This document shows, one piece after another, positions 1 to 6,293 of a DNA stretch of 7,023 nt (the first letter of the stretch is position 1; each line of letters begins with the position of its first letter). The stretch spans positions 1-7,023 of the forward strand of contig JAEDGP010000091.1 in the NCBI GenBank assembly GCA_016297405.1, read 5' to 3'. The DNA comes from Treponema sp. GTDB lineage: Bacteria > Spirochaetota > Spirochaetia > Treponematales > Treponemataceae. Below the pieces are notes generated by a model that saw nothing but the letters and a program-made list of their open reading frames with translations, ran no database searches and had not been told where the DNA came from. A program made the translations under genes and the position numbers.

Positions 1-31
1 TGTCTTCATAATGATGCTAAATTTCTGGTAT

Positions 32-50
32 GATTGAATTATTTTCAATC
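32..50. promoter_or_regulatory. Perfect 19-bp dyad, candidate operator of the ABC importer operon
   Basis: The 7-base arms GATTGAA (32-38) and TTCAATC (44-50) are exact inverted repeats around a 5-base spacer. The dyad lies 62 bases upstream of the first ATG and overlaps the best -35 candidate (TTGAAT, 34-39), so a bound repressor there would be expected to block transcription. The 19-bp length and the GAT...ATC ends recall metal-regulator boxes, but only about 9 of 19 positions match the classical Fur consensus, so the regulator is unknown. In such AT-rich DNA a short dyad can arise by chance. It is too far upstream and lacks a T-run, so it is not an attenuator-type terminator for this operon. 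Confidence 0.4.
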
Positions 51-62
51 TGGTTATATGAA
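34..62 (+). promoter_or_regulatory. Weak candidate sigma-70-type promoter for the ABC operon
   Basis: TTGAAT (34-39) as the -35 element and TATGAA (57-62) as the -10 element are separated by 17 bases, the optimal spacing. The -10 match is only 4 of 6. A second possible -10, CATAAT (86-91), has a better hexamer but no clear -35. The whole leader is very AT-rich, so hexamer matches are cheap. The upstream gene is not in the window, and read-through from the left cannot be excluded. Confidence 0.25.
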
Positions 63-112
63 TATATGCAGATTTTGTGTAATTTCATAATATCAAATTA
101 ACAGGAGTTGTT

Positions 113-1108
113 ATGAAGGCTTTTAAAATTTTTGTTTTTGCAGGACTTGTAATTTCTTCATTGTTTGTGTCATGTGAAAAAAGCGAAGAGCTTCAGATTT
201 ATTCTATTATCCATGAAGAAGAAACAGAGGCTTTAACTCAGCTTTTTACAGAGAAAACTGGAATTAAGGTGAATTACTTGCGTGCAACAACTGGTGAACT
301 TGTGAATCGCGTTATTGCAGAAAAAGATGATCCTCAAGCGGATGTTTTGCTTGGAGGCGCTTCTTCCTATCATATTCAGGCTGCTGAAGCTGGTGCTCTT
401 GAACCGTATGTTTCGCCGCTGGCAGAAAAAGTTCCTTCGTATGCAAGAAGTAATGATGGTTCATGGACAGGTTTTTGCGTTTTGACATTGGGAATTGGAA
501 TTAATCAAGGTCGGTTTGCGGAAAAATTTCCTGGAATGGAATATCCAAAAACTTGGGAAGATTTAATAAATCCTAAATTCAATGGCGAGATTGTTTTGAC
601 AAATCCTGTGGCTTCATCAACAGCATACCTTTTTGTACAGAATCAATTGCAGCGTTTTGGCTGGGAAAAAGGCTGGGATTATCTGCTGAATCTTGCACCT
701 CTTGTGGGACAATTTCCTGATTCGGGAAGTGCACCAGCGAAGTTAATTGGAACAGGAGAATATGCAATTGGCGTTTCTTATATTCATGCCCTTGCAAAAT
801 ATGCATCAGATGGATTTGATGTTTTGACTGTTGCTCCGCCACAGTCTGTAGGAGATGTAGACTGCATTTCAATTATGAAAAACACTAAACACAAAGAAGC
901 TGCACAGAAATTCGTGGATTTTATGCTTTCGCCTGAAGCTCAATCATTGATGTCGTCAATTGACTTTACGATTCCGGTGAATCCAGATGCAATCGCTGCA
1001 AAAGGTTCCGTTCCAGTTTCTGAATTGGATTTGATAGACTATGATGTGAAAAAGGCTGCTGCTCAAAAAGAAGAAGTTCTTCAGAAATGGAGCAAAGAAG
1101 TTAAATAG
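113..1108 (+). CDS. ABC importer substrate-binding lipoprotein, Fbp/Afu-like family
   Basis: This 331-residue protein is the extracytoplasmic solute receptor of the importer encoded by the next two genes. Residues 1-20 form a lipoprotein signal peptide (Lys near the N-terminus, a hydrophobic core, then Leu-Phe-Val-Ser) and Cys21 is the predicted lipid-modified residue. The mature part has the extracellular solute-binding fold: a first strand with His34, an ADVLLGG segment at 77-82, a hinge-region LGIGIN at 126-131, a TWEDLINPKFNGEI block at 147-160 and a KFVDFMLSPEAQ block at 266-277. Family resemblance is to FbpA/AfuA-type 'iron(III)' receptors, whose length it matches. The FbpA Fe ligands are not all present: the tandem Tyr region reads GVSYIHAL (220-227) and the Glu position is Gly82, so the substrate is uncertain. 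The ATG is supported by AGGAG at 103-107, five bases upstream. The stop overlaps the permease start by one base. Confidence 0.9.
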   Translation: MKAFKIFVFAGLVISSLFVSCEKSEELQIYSIIHEEETEALTQLFTEKTGIKVNYLRATTGELVNRVIAEKDDPQADVLLGGASSYHIQAAEAGALEPYVSPLAEKVPSYARSNDGSWTGFCVLTLGIGINQGRFAEKFPGMEYPKTWEDLINPKFNGEIVLTNPVASSTAYLFVQNQLQRFGWEKGWDYLLNLAPLVGQFPDSGSAPAKLIGTGEYAIGVSYIHALAKYASDGFDVLTVAPPQSVGDVDCISIMKNTKHKEAAQKFVDFMLSPEAQSLMSSIDFTIPVNPDAIAAKGSVPVSELDLIDYDVKKAAAQKEEVLQKWSKEVK

Positions 1109-2766
1109 TGATTGATTTCAGGAAAAACAGCAAATCTTTGTGGGCCAGCTGGTTTGCTGTTATTGTTTTTTTTATTGTCTTTATAGGATTTCCTCTTTTT
1201 TGTGTTTTAGGCGCAGCAAAGCCTGCTGATTTTCAAAAGGTTTTTTCTTCAAATATCTGGCATGAAGCGATGAAAAACACATTGTTTGAATGCGTATGTT
1301 CTTCACTGCTTTCTGTTTTTATTGGCTATGTTTTTGCGTTTGCCGTTGTTAAAGCCAATCTGCCGTTCAAAAAATTCTTTGCGTTTATGCCAGTAATTCA
1401 TTTGATGACGCCACCGTTTGTGGGTGGACTTTCGTTTATTTTGCTTCTTGGTCGCAGAGGTTTTATTACATATAAACTTTTAGGATTGAATATTTCTTTG
1501 TATGGCTTTTGGGGATTGTTAATAGCACAGACTTTGTGTTTTTTTCCAATGGCTTATTTGATTTGTTTGCAGTCTCTTTTAGGGATTAACCCGAATTTGG
1601 AAAAAGCTGCAAAAAGCATGGGGGCAGGTTATGGCCGCATATTTTTCACTATCACTCTTCCCCTAAGTTTTTCAGGAATTCTTGGAGCTTTACTCTTTGT
1701 TGCAGTGAATGTTTTGAGTGATTTTGGAAACCCATTGATAGTTGCAGGTAGATTCAGGGTACTAGCTGTAGAAATCTATACACAACTGACAGGTTGGTTG
1801 AATGTAGGTACAAGTGCTGTATTAGGAATTGTGCTGGTGATTCCTTCTGTGCTGCTTTTTTTAATTCAGAATCGAATGATGAAACGCAGCATGAAAAAAG
1901 GTGCGGCATTTGGTGGAAAAGATGGTGGTTTTTTGCCAAAGTTGTTTCAGCGAATAACGGCAAATCAAAAGGATTCTGAAAAATCTGTAAGCTTATTTGC
2001 TAACATTTTGCTGTTTATATTTGTTCTTTTTATTTCTGCTTGCGTGATTGCACAGTTTTCTTCAATTGTTGCAGGAAGTTTCCAAAAGTTATGGGGAATA
2101 AATACTGAATTTACGCTGGAACATATAAAGTCGTTGGAGCGGTATATTCTTGGACTTAAGAATTCTATTGGATTTGCTTTGATCGCAGCTGTTATGAGCA
2201 CAATAGTTGCTTTGTTTTCAAGTTATATGGTTCATCGAACAAATGTTCCATTGCGCAAAACAATTGATTCCATTGCTCAGCTGCCTTCTGCAATTCCTGG
2301 TTCCCTTTTGGGCCTTTCCCTAAGCATTGCTGCTACAAAGCTACATTTTCGCGTGTCTTCTGTGCTTATCGTTATGGCAATGACAGTTTCGTTTATGCCA
2401 TTCAGCTATAGGGTAATAAGCCAAAGCTTGATAGGCGTAAAAACAACGTTAGATGATGCGGCCCGTAGTTTGGGTGCAAATCCAGTAAAGACACTTTTTT
2501 CTGTTTTGTTGCCGTCAATCGAAAAAGGCGTATATTGCGGTTTTATGTATGATTTTATTCGGGGTGCAGGAACATTGAGTTCTGTAATTTTTCTGGTCAG
2601 TTTTAAAACCCCGCTGGCATCGATCAACATAGTAAATCTGGCTGAGCAAGGTGATTGGGGAAAATCAGCGGCTTTGGCAATGGTGCTTACGCTTTTGACA
2701 TTTTTAATTTTGGGAGTCAGTTATGGAATTGTTGAAATTAGAAAACATATCGTTCGCTTACGATAA
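1108..2766 (+). CDS. ABC importer permease, two fused membrane domains (FbpB/AfuB-like)
   Basis: This 552-residue inner-membrane protein forms the whole translocation pore, since two BPD-type permease domains are fused in one chain. I see about 12 hydrophobic segments, six before and six after a polar linker at roughly 256-295. Each half carries the EAA loop that docks onto the ATPase: EKAAKSMGAGYGRI at 165-178 and DDAARSLGANPVKT at 449-462, both followed by a Leu-Pro. The length is normal for fused FbpB-type permeases. The start is GTG, sharing its first G with the TAG stop of the binding-protein gene (TAGTG), which implies translational coupling. The next in-frame ATG, at residue 55, would delete the first membrane segment. 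The 3' end overlaps the ATPase gene by 44 bases. The substrate cannot be read from this subunit. Confidence 0.92.
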   Translation: MIDFRKNSKSLWASWFAVIVFFIVFIGFPLFCVLGAAKPADFQKVFSSNIWHEAMKNTLFECVCSSLLSVFIGYVFAFAVVKANLPFKKFFAFMPVIHLMTPPFVGGLSFILLLGRRGFITYKLLGLNISLYGFWGLLIAQTLCFFPMAYLICLQSLLGINPNLEKAAKSMGAGYGRIFFTITLPLSFSGILGALLFVAVNVLSDFGNPLIVAGRFRVLAVEIYTQLTGWLNVGTSAVLGIVLVIPSVLLFLIQNRMMKRSMKKGAAFGGKDGGFLPKLFQRITANQKDSEKSVSLFANILLFIFVLFISACVIAQFSSIVAGSFQKLWGINTEFTLEHIKSLERYILGLKNSIGFALIAAVMSTIVALFSSYMVHRTNVPLRKTIDSIAQLPSAIPGSLLGLSLSIAATKLHFRVSSVLIVMAMTVSFMPFSYRVISQSLIGVKTTLDDAARSLGANPVKTLFSVLLPSIEKGVYCGFMYDFIRGAGTLSSVIFLVSFKTPLASINIVNLAEQGDWGKSAALAMVLTLLTFLILGVSYGIVEIRKHIVRLR

Positions 2767-3679
2767 AAAGAACATTTTGTCCGATCTGAATCTGAGCGTA
2801 AATAAAGGAGAATTCATTTCGCTGCTTGGTTCCAGCGGTTGTGGAAAAACTACAGTTTTACGCCTGATTTCTGGCTTTCTGAATCCGCAAAAGGGAAACA
2901 TTTTTATTGACGGTCAGTTGCAAAATGGCGTGTTGCCTAACAAACGGAAAGTAGGCATGGTTTTTCAAGATTATGCGCTTTTTCCTCACCTTACTGTTGA
3001 GCAGAATCTTTATTATGGTTTGAAGATAAAAAAGGATTTCAGAAAGAAAAAGGAACAGAATCATCAGCTGGTGTTGGAAACGGCACGGATTTTGGGAATA
3101 GAAAATTATCTGAATCGACTGCCCGCTGAACTTTCTGGCGGTCAGCAACAACGTGTCGCATTGGGGAGGTCCCTGGTGTTAAAGCCGGAAATTCTGCTTA
3201 TGGATGAACCTCTTTCTTCCCTTGATGCAAATTTGAGGCTGCGGGTTCGCGAAGAACTTAAGGAAATACAGCAGAAGCTCAGAATCACTACTGTTTATGT
3301 CACTCATGACCAGGAAGAGGCTTTATATTTGAGCGATCGAATTGCTGTAATGAATGAAGGGGGCATTGTTCAGTTTGATACACCTCAAAAGATTTATTTT
3401 GAGCCAGAAAGTAAGTTTGTTGCAGAGTATACTGGAAGAGCTAATTTCTTGAAGCTTGAAGGAAAAACTGTTCTTGTGCGTCCTGAATGGATTACTGTTA
3501 ATGACAGTGGAGATTTACAGGCCCAGGTGATGTGGTCGCAATTTTTGGGCGAAAAGACCAGAATTGGCGTAAAGGCAGGGGATGACTTGATTACCATTGA
3601 CTTGCCATGTACGCAAGAAATTCCAAAAAAGGGACAGCGAATAAAGTTAAAGATAGAATGTAAAAAGCCGATTTATTGA
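2723..3679 (+). CDS. ABC importer ATP-binding protein (FbpC/PotA-like)
   Basis: This 318-residue cytoplasmic ATPase powers the importer. All nucleotide-binding motifs are intact: A-loop Tyr13, Walker A GSSGCGKTT (36-44), Q-loop Gln82 in FQDYALFPH, signature LSGGQQQR (137-144), Walker B ILLMDEP (157-163), D-loop SSLD (165-168) and switch His195. The region from about 240 to the end, including VRPEWI (252-257), looks like a TOBE domain, somewhat shorter than in FbpC proteins of about 350 residues. The motif set fits the CUT1/Fe/spermidine group of import ATPases. The start lies inside the permease gene (44-nt overlap). It is supported by GGGAG at 2712-2716, six bases upstream, and by the need for the first strand and A-loop. 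It is the last gene of the operon. Its stop is followed by a GC-rich structured spacer rather than a clear U-tract terminator. Confidence 0.95.
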   Translation: MELLKLENISFAYDKKNILSDLNLSVNKGEFISLLGSSGCGKTTVLRLISGFLNPQKGNIFIDGQLQNGVLPNKRKVGMVFQDYALFPHLTVEQNLYYGLKIKKDFRKKKEQNHQLVLETARILGIENYLNRLPAELSGGQQQRVALGRSLVLKPEILLMDEPLSSLDANLRLRVREELKEIQQKLRITTVYVTHDQEEALYLSDRIAVMNEGGIVQFDTPQKIYFEPESKFVAEYTGRANFLKLEGKTVLVRPEWITVNDSGDLQAQVMWSQFLGEKTRIGVKAGDDLITIDLPCTQEIPKKGQRIKLKIECKKPIY

Positions 3680-3697
3680 TTGAATTGCGTGTTTTAT

Positions 3698-3793
3698 TGG
3701 GCGTTGCGGGCCAAAAGGAAATCTGTTTTTGCCCGCTAGAGGGGGTAGCGGAAGACGCGGAACGCGGCTGGAGCGAGGGGCATGCGCCCCTTG
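3698..3793. repeat. GC-rich multi-hairpin intergenic element
   Basis: This block occupies most of the 155-base spacer between the ABC operon and the glycosylase gene. G+C is about 66% over 3701-3790 (59 of 90), against AT-rich surroundings. Hairpin 1 pairs GCGGGC (3706-3711) with GCCCGC (3731-3736), then AAAA with TTTT inside one C/T mismatch, leaving a 9-base loop. Hairpin 2 is possible around CGCG-GAA-CGCG (3756-3766). Hairpin 3 is an 8-bp stem (3774-3781 with 3786-3793, one G-U) closed by ATGC. GGGCG (3699-3703) can alternatively pair with CGCCC (3785-3789), closing the whole block. None of the stems is followed directly by a T-run, so it is not a standard terminator; the only T-run (3810-3814) is 16 bases past hairpin 3. 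I infer a dispersed intergenic repeat or a structured RNA, which cannot be decided from one copy. Confidence 0.5.
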
Positions 3794-3821
3794 TAACAGA
3801 CTTAGATTGTTTTTGATATGT

Positions 3822-3837
3822 AGGGGGGTGTTTTTTG
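3822..3837 (+). promoter_or_regulatory. Ribosome binding site with TTG start for the glycosylase gene
   Basis: The purine block AGGGGGGTG (3822-3830) resembles the Shine-Dalgarno AGGAGGTG and sits a few bases before TTG at 3835-3837. The next in-frame ATG (3859) has no comparable site, and starting there would remove the first residues that AlkD-like proteins share (ILDRLFEMQD). The in-frame TTG at 3841 is too close to exclude but is spaced less well. Confidence 0.65.
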
Positions 3838-4536
3838 ATTTTGGATCGACTTTTTGAAATGCAGGATAAGGAATATGCGGCTTTTCAGAGTAAACTGACT
3901 CCTGGAGTGGCTGTGGATGCGTTTATTGGAGTGCGGGTGCCACAATGCCGCGCTTTTGCGAAAGAGCTGGTGAAGGCTTCAAAAACAGATGAAAAGGTGT
4001 CAGCTGAAGTTTTGGATTTTTTGAATACGCTACCTCATAAATACTATGATGAAAATATGCTCCATGGTTTGATTCTTTCTGAATACAAAGATTTTGATGA
4101 ATGTCTGGCTGGTGTTGAAAAGTTTTTACCTTATGTGGACAATTGGGCTGTATGCGATATTATGTCGCCAAAAGTTTTTGCAAAGCACAAGTTACAAATG
4201 ATTCAGAATATTCAGCGATGGACTCAAAGCAATCATGTTTATACAATTCGGTTTGGAATTGAAATTTTGATGCGCGATTTTCTGGATGAAGATTTTGCAG
4301 TTGAATTTTTGCAAATCCCGGCTGCTGTTCAATCTGAGGAATATTATGTAAACATGATGATTGCCTGGTTTTTTGCGACGGCACTTGCAAAGCAGTGGAA
4401 TGCAACGATTCCTTTTATTGAACAGAAAAGACTTGGAGTTTGGACTCACAATAAAACAATTCAGAAAGCAAAGGAAAGCTATCGCATAACTGAAGATCAG
4501 AAAAAATATCTGTCTGATCTGAAAGTGAAGGGATAA
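3835..4536 (+). CDS. AlkD-family DNA alkylation repair glycosylase
   Basis: This 233-residue protein is predicted to excise bulky or positively charged alkylated purines (N3- and N7-alkyl lesions) from DNA, starting base excision repair in the cytoplasm. AlkD proteins are all-helical HEAT-like repeat enzymes that cut without flipping the base. The predicted helices and the length of about 230 fit. Visible residues match the Bacillus AlkD active site: Trp104 and Asp108 in VDNWAVCDIMSPK (AlkD Trp109 and Asp113), Arg139 in YTIRFGIEILM (Arg148), and Trp178 in YYVNMMIAWFFA (Trp187), with offsets of 5, 5, 9 and 9. The N-terminal IGVRVPQCRAFAKEL (31-45) is also typical. Start is TTG, chosen from the ribosome binding site at 3822. 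The gene stands alone between a GC-rich element and a terminator, convergent with the symporter gene. No SOS or Ada box is evident. Substrate range is inferred from the family. Confidence 0.9.
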   Translation: MILDRLFEMQDKEYAAFQSKLTPGVAVDAFIGVRVPQCRAFAKELVKASKTDEKVSAEVLDFLNTLPHKYYDENMLHGLILSEYKDFDECLAGVEKFLPYVDNWAVCDIMSPKVFAKHKLQMIQNIQRWTQSNHVYTIRFGIEILMRDFLDEDFAVEFLQIPAAVQSEEYYVNMMIAWFFATALAKQWNATIPFIEQKRLGVWTHNKTIQKAKESYRITEDQKKYLSDLKVKG

Positions 4537-4559
4537 CAAAAAGGGATAACAAAAAGGGA
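4528..4559. repeat. 13-bp tandem repeat, about 2.5 copies, across the glycosylase stop codon
   Basis: The unit AAGGGATAACAAA occurs at 4528-4540 and again exactly at 4541-4553, followed by a partial third copy AAGGGA (4554-4559). The first unit contains the last two codons and the TAA stop of the AlkD gene, so the second copy repeats the gene's own terminus outside the reading frame. This looks like replication slippage. Protein sequence is unaffected whichever unit is lost, because each contains the same codons and stop. Confidence 0.7.
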
Positions 4560-4580
4560 AAGCTCATAAAAGGCGAGCTC

Positions 4581-4675
4581 AAAAAAAGGTGCGACTCACA
4601 TGAAGCACCTCCTGAAGCTGGACAAATAAAGTTCAATTTTAGGAGGTGCGATTTTATGTGATCTGCACCCTTTTT
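4581..4675. terminator. Long compound inverted repeat, bidirectional intrinsic terminator
   Basis: The element lies between two convergent genes. It begins with seven A (4581-4587) and ends with five T (4671-4675), so either strand gives a hairpin followed by a U-run. Full-length pairing: A-run with T-run (one bulged C at 4670), GGTGC (4588-4592) with GCACC (4665-4669), TCACAT (4596-4601) with ATGTGA (4656-4661), GCACCTCCT (4605-4613) with AGGAGGTGC (4641-4649), a weaker inner stem and a 7-base AT loop (4624-4630). Each arm can also fold alone: 4588-4592 with 4605-4609, and 4645-4649 with 4665-4669. The plus-strand arm would end the AlkD transcript and the minus-strand arm the symporter transcript. 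A separate 5-bp stem, AGCTC (4561-4565) with GAGCT (4575-4579), precedes it. The elaborate symmetry goes beyond a minimal terminator and could be a repeat element. Confidence 0.75.
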
Positions 4676-4694
4676 AGCTGATGTAAACTATGGA

Positions 4695-6260
4695 TTAGTC
4701 TGCCATCTTTTTGTATTCATCAAAGTTCTTGAGCATTTCAGGATCTTTCTTTTTGTCGATAAGTGAAACGATAACAGAAAGCAAAAGACATACGATAAAT
4801 CCAGGAATGATTTCGTAGTAGTCGAAGATTCCGTTCCATCCGCCAGTCATCTGATGCCAGTAAACTACTGTAACAGCGCCACCCAAAAGACCTGCGATTG
4901 CGCCTTTGTTTGTCATGCCGCGCCAATAAAGTGCAAGCAAAACGATTGGTCCGAATGTTGAACCAAATCCAGCCCAGGCATAAGAAACCAGTTTGAAGAT
5001 TGATGAGTTTGCATCCATTGAAAGGAAAAGGGCGATCAATGCAATCAGGAAAACTGTAAAGCGGCTGATGTTCAAAACTTCTTTTTCATCTGCATCTTTT
5101 TTGATAAGTCCTTTATAGACGTCGCGGCTTACGGCACTGGCTGCTGCAAGTAACTGGCTGTCTGCTGTGGACATTGAAGCGGCAAGAATTGCGCAGAGGA
5201 AGATTCCTGCGATGAATGCCGGGTACATATTCTGCATTGTAGCGGAGAATACAGTCTCGGCATCGCCAAAAGTATTTACGCCTTCAATGATTGTACTTGG
5301 GTCAGCGCCAAGGATTGTGCCGTTGTTCAAAAGGAAAGCTGTTCCCAAAGTACCGATAAGGAATGTTCCTACATAAGAAACAATCATCCAAACAATTCCG
5401 ATGCGTCGAGCTTTTGTTACATCGCTGTTAGAGCGGATTCCCATAAAGCGGATGATGATGTGTGGCATACCAAAGTATCCCAATCCCCAGGCAAGTGCCG
5501 AGATGATTGAAGATGTGTTGAATGAATTGTTTGCTGCAAAAGTTGCTTTAAGTGCTTCGCCAAAATCTCCGCTAGTTGCTTTTGATGCAAAAGACTGAAC
5601 TGCATCGTAAGCCTGTGCTGGTCCTCCAAGAGAAATGATTGCGATAATCGAAGAAAAAACGAATGCAACAAAGATCAAGGTTCCCTGAACAAAGTCAGTT
5701 GTACAAACGGCTGTGTAACCACCTGTGATGGTGTAGCAAAGAATTACCAGAAGTCCGATTGCAAGACCTGCATGGTAAGGAATGCCGAATACTGAATTGA
5801 AAAGTTTTGCACATGCTACAAAACCTGAAGCTGTGTAAATTGTAAAGAAGAATACGATCAGAAGAACTGAAAGCACTGAAAGGAGGTGTGATTTGTCTTT
5901 AAATCTGTTTGAAAAGAATTCTGGGATTGTAATTGAATCGCCAAATGAAATTGAACATTTACGCAATGGTTTTGCGACAAATAACCAGTTCAAATAAGTT
6001 CCGATAATAAGACCAAGGGCAGTCCAGAAGGTTTCCTTGATTCCTCCAAGATAACAGAGTCCTGGAAGTCCCATCAAAAGCCATGCAGAAGAGTCTGATG
6101 CTTCTGCAGAAAGGGCAGAAACCCAAGGTCCTACTTTTCTTCCACCAAGGAAGAAGTCAGATGAACTGTTGTTTTTGTTTGCATATCTTAGACCAATGTA
6201 AATCATGAAGCCAAGATATAAAATGAATGCAATGAGTTTTGCAATGAATACAGAATCCAT
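4695..6260 (-). CDS. putP: Sodium/proline symporter, SSS family
   Basis: This 521-residue inner-membrane protein couples sodium entry to proline uptake, for nutrition or osmotic protection. It aligns by eye along its length with E. coli PutP (502 residues): FFLGGRKVGPWVSALSAEAS near 36-55, SDSSAWLLMGLPG (55-67), PEFFSNRFKDKS (113-124), FFFTIYTASG (137-146), YTITGGYTAVCTTDFVQGT (176-194) and ASMSTADSQLL (361-371). Asp56, Ser58, Ser364 and Thr365 correspond to E. coli Asp55, Ser57, Ser340 and Thr341, which serve sodium and ligand binding. Differences are Glu53 for Gly52 and Ala59 for Gly58. About 13 membrane segments are expected. The ATG at 6258-6260 is preceded by AAGAGGA five bases away. The gene follows the acetyltransferase gene by 33 bp in the same direction. 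No putA-like proline catabolic gene is in view. Proline is likely but another solute of the family is possible. Confidence 0.92.
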   Translation of the reverse strand: MDSVFIAKLIAFILYLGFMIYIGLRYANKNNSSSDFFLGGRKVGPWVSALSAEASDSSAWLLMGLPGLCYLGGIKETFWTALGLIIGTYLNWLFVAKPLRKCSISFGDSITIPEFFSNRFKDKSHLLSVLSVLLIVFFFTIYTASGFVACAKLFNSVFGIPYHAGLAIGLLVILCYTITGGYTAVCTTDFVQGTLIFVAFVFSSIIAIISLGGPAQAYDAVQSFASKATSGDFGEALKATFAANNSFNTSSIISALAWGLGYFGMPHIIIRFMGIRSNSDVTKARRIGIVWMIVSYVGTFLIGTLGTAFLLNNGTILGADPSTIIEGVNTFGDAETVFSATMQNMYPAFIAGIFLCAILAASMSTADSQLLAAASAVSRDVYKGLIKKDADEKEVLNISRFTVFLIALIALFLSMDANSSIFKLVSYAWAGFGSTFGPIVLLALYWRGMTNKGAIAGLLGGAVTVVYWHQMTGGWNGIFDYYEIIPGFIVCLLLSVIVSLIDKKKDPEMLKNFDEYKKMAD

Positions 6261-6293
6261 TTATATCCTCTTTTTAAAATAGTATGGTGAAGT

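Noticed and set aside
7..50. Fur boxes upstream of the importer operon
   Set aside because: ATAATGAT at 8-15 matches half a Fur box and the 19-bp dyad matches about 9 of 19 positions, both within reach of chance in AT-rich DNA. With the doubtful iron ligands I do not call Fur control.
3706..3736. Hairpin as a rho-independent terminator of the ABC operon
   Set aside because: The stem is strong but is followed by TAGAGGGGG and not by a T-run; the T's lie inside the stem.
4192..4636. Open frames on the minus strand opposite the AlkD gene and the spacer
   Set aside because: Their translations are low-complexity Phe/Leu/Ser-rich strings of the kind produced opposite AT-rich coding sequence, and the AlkD frame has clear family motifs.
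4656..4661. ATGTGA after a perfect Shine-Dalgarno as a minimal open reading frame
   Set aside because: It encodes only a start codon running into an overlapping stop and is part of the inverted repeat, so it is noted as a curiosity and not annotated as a gene.
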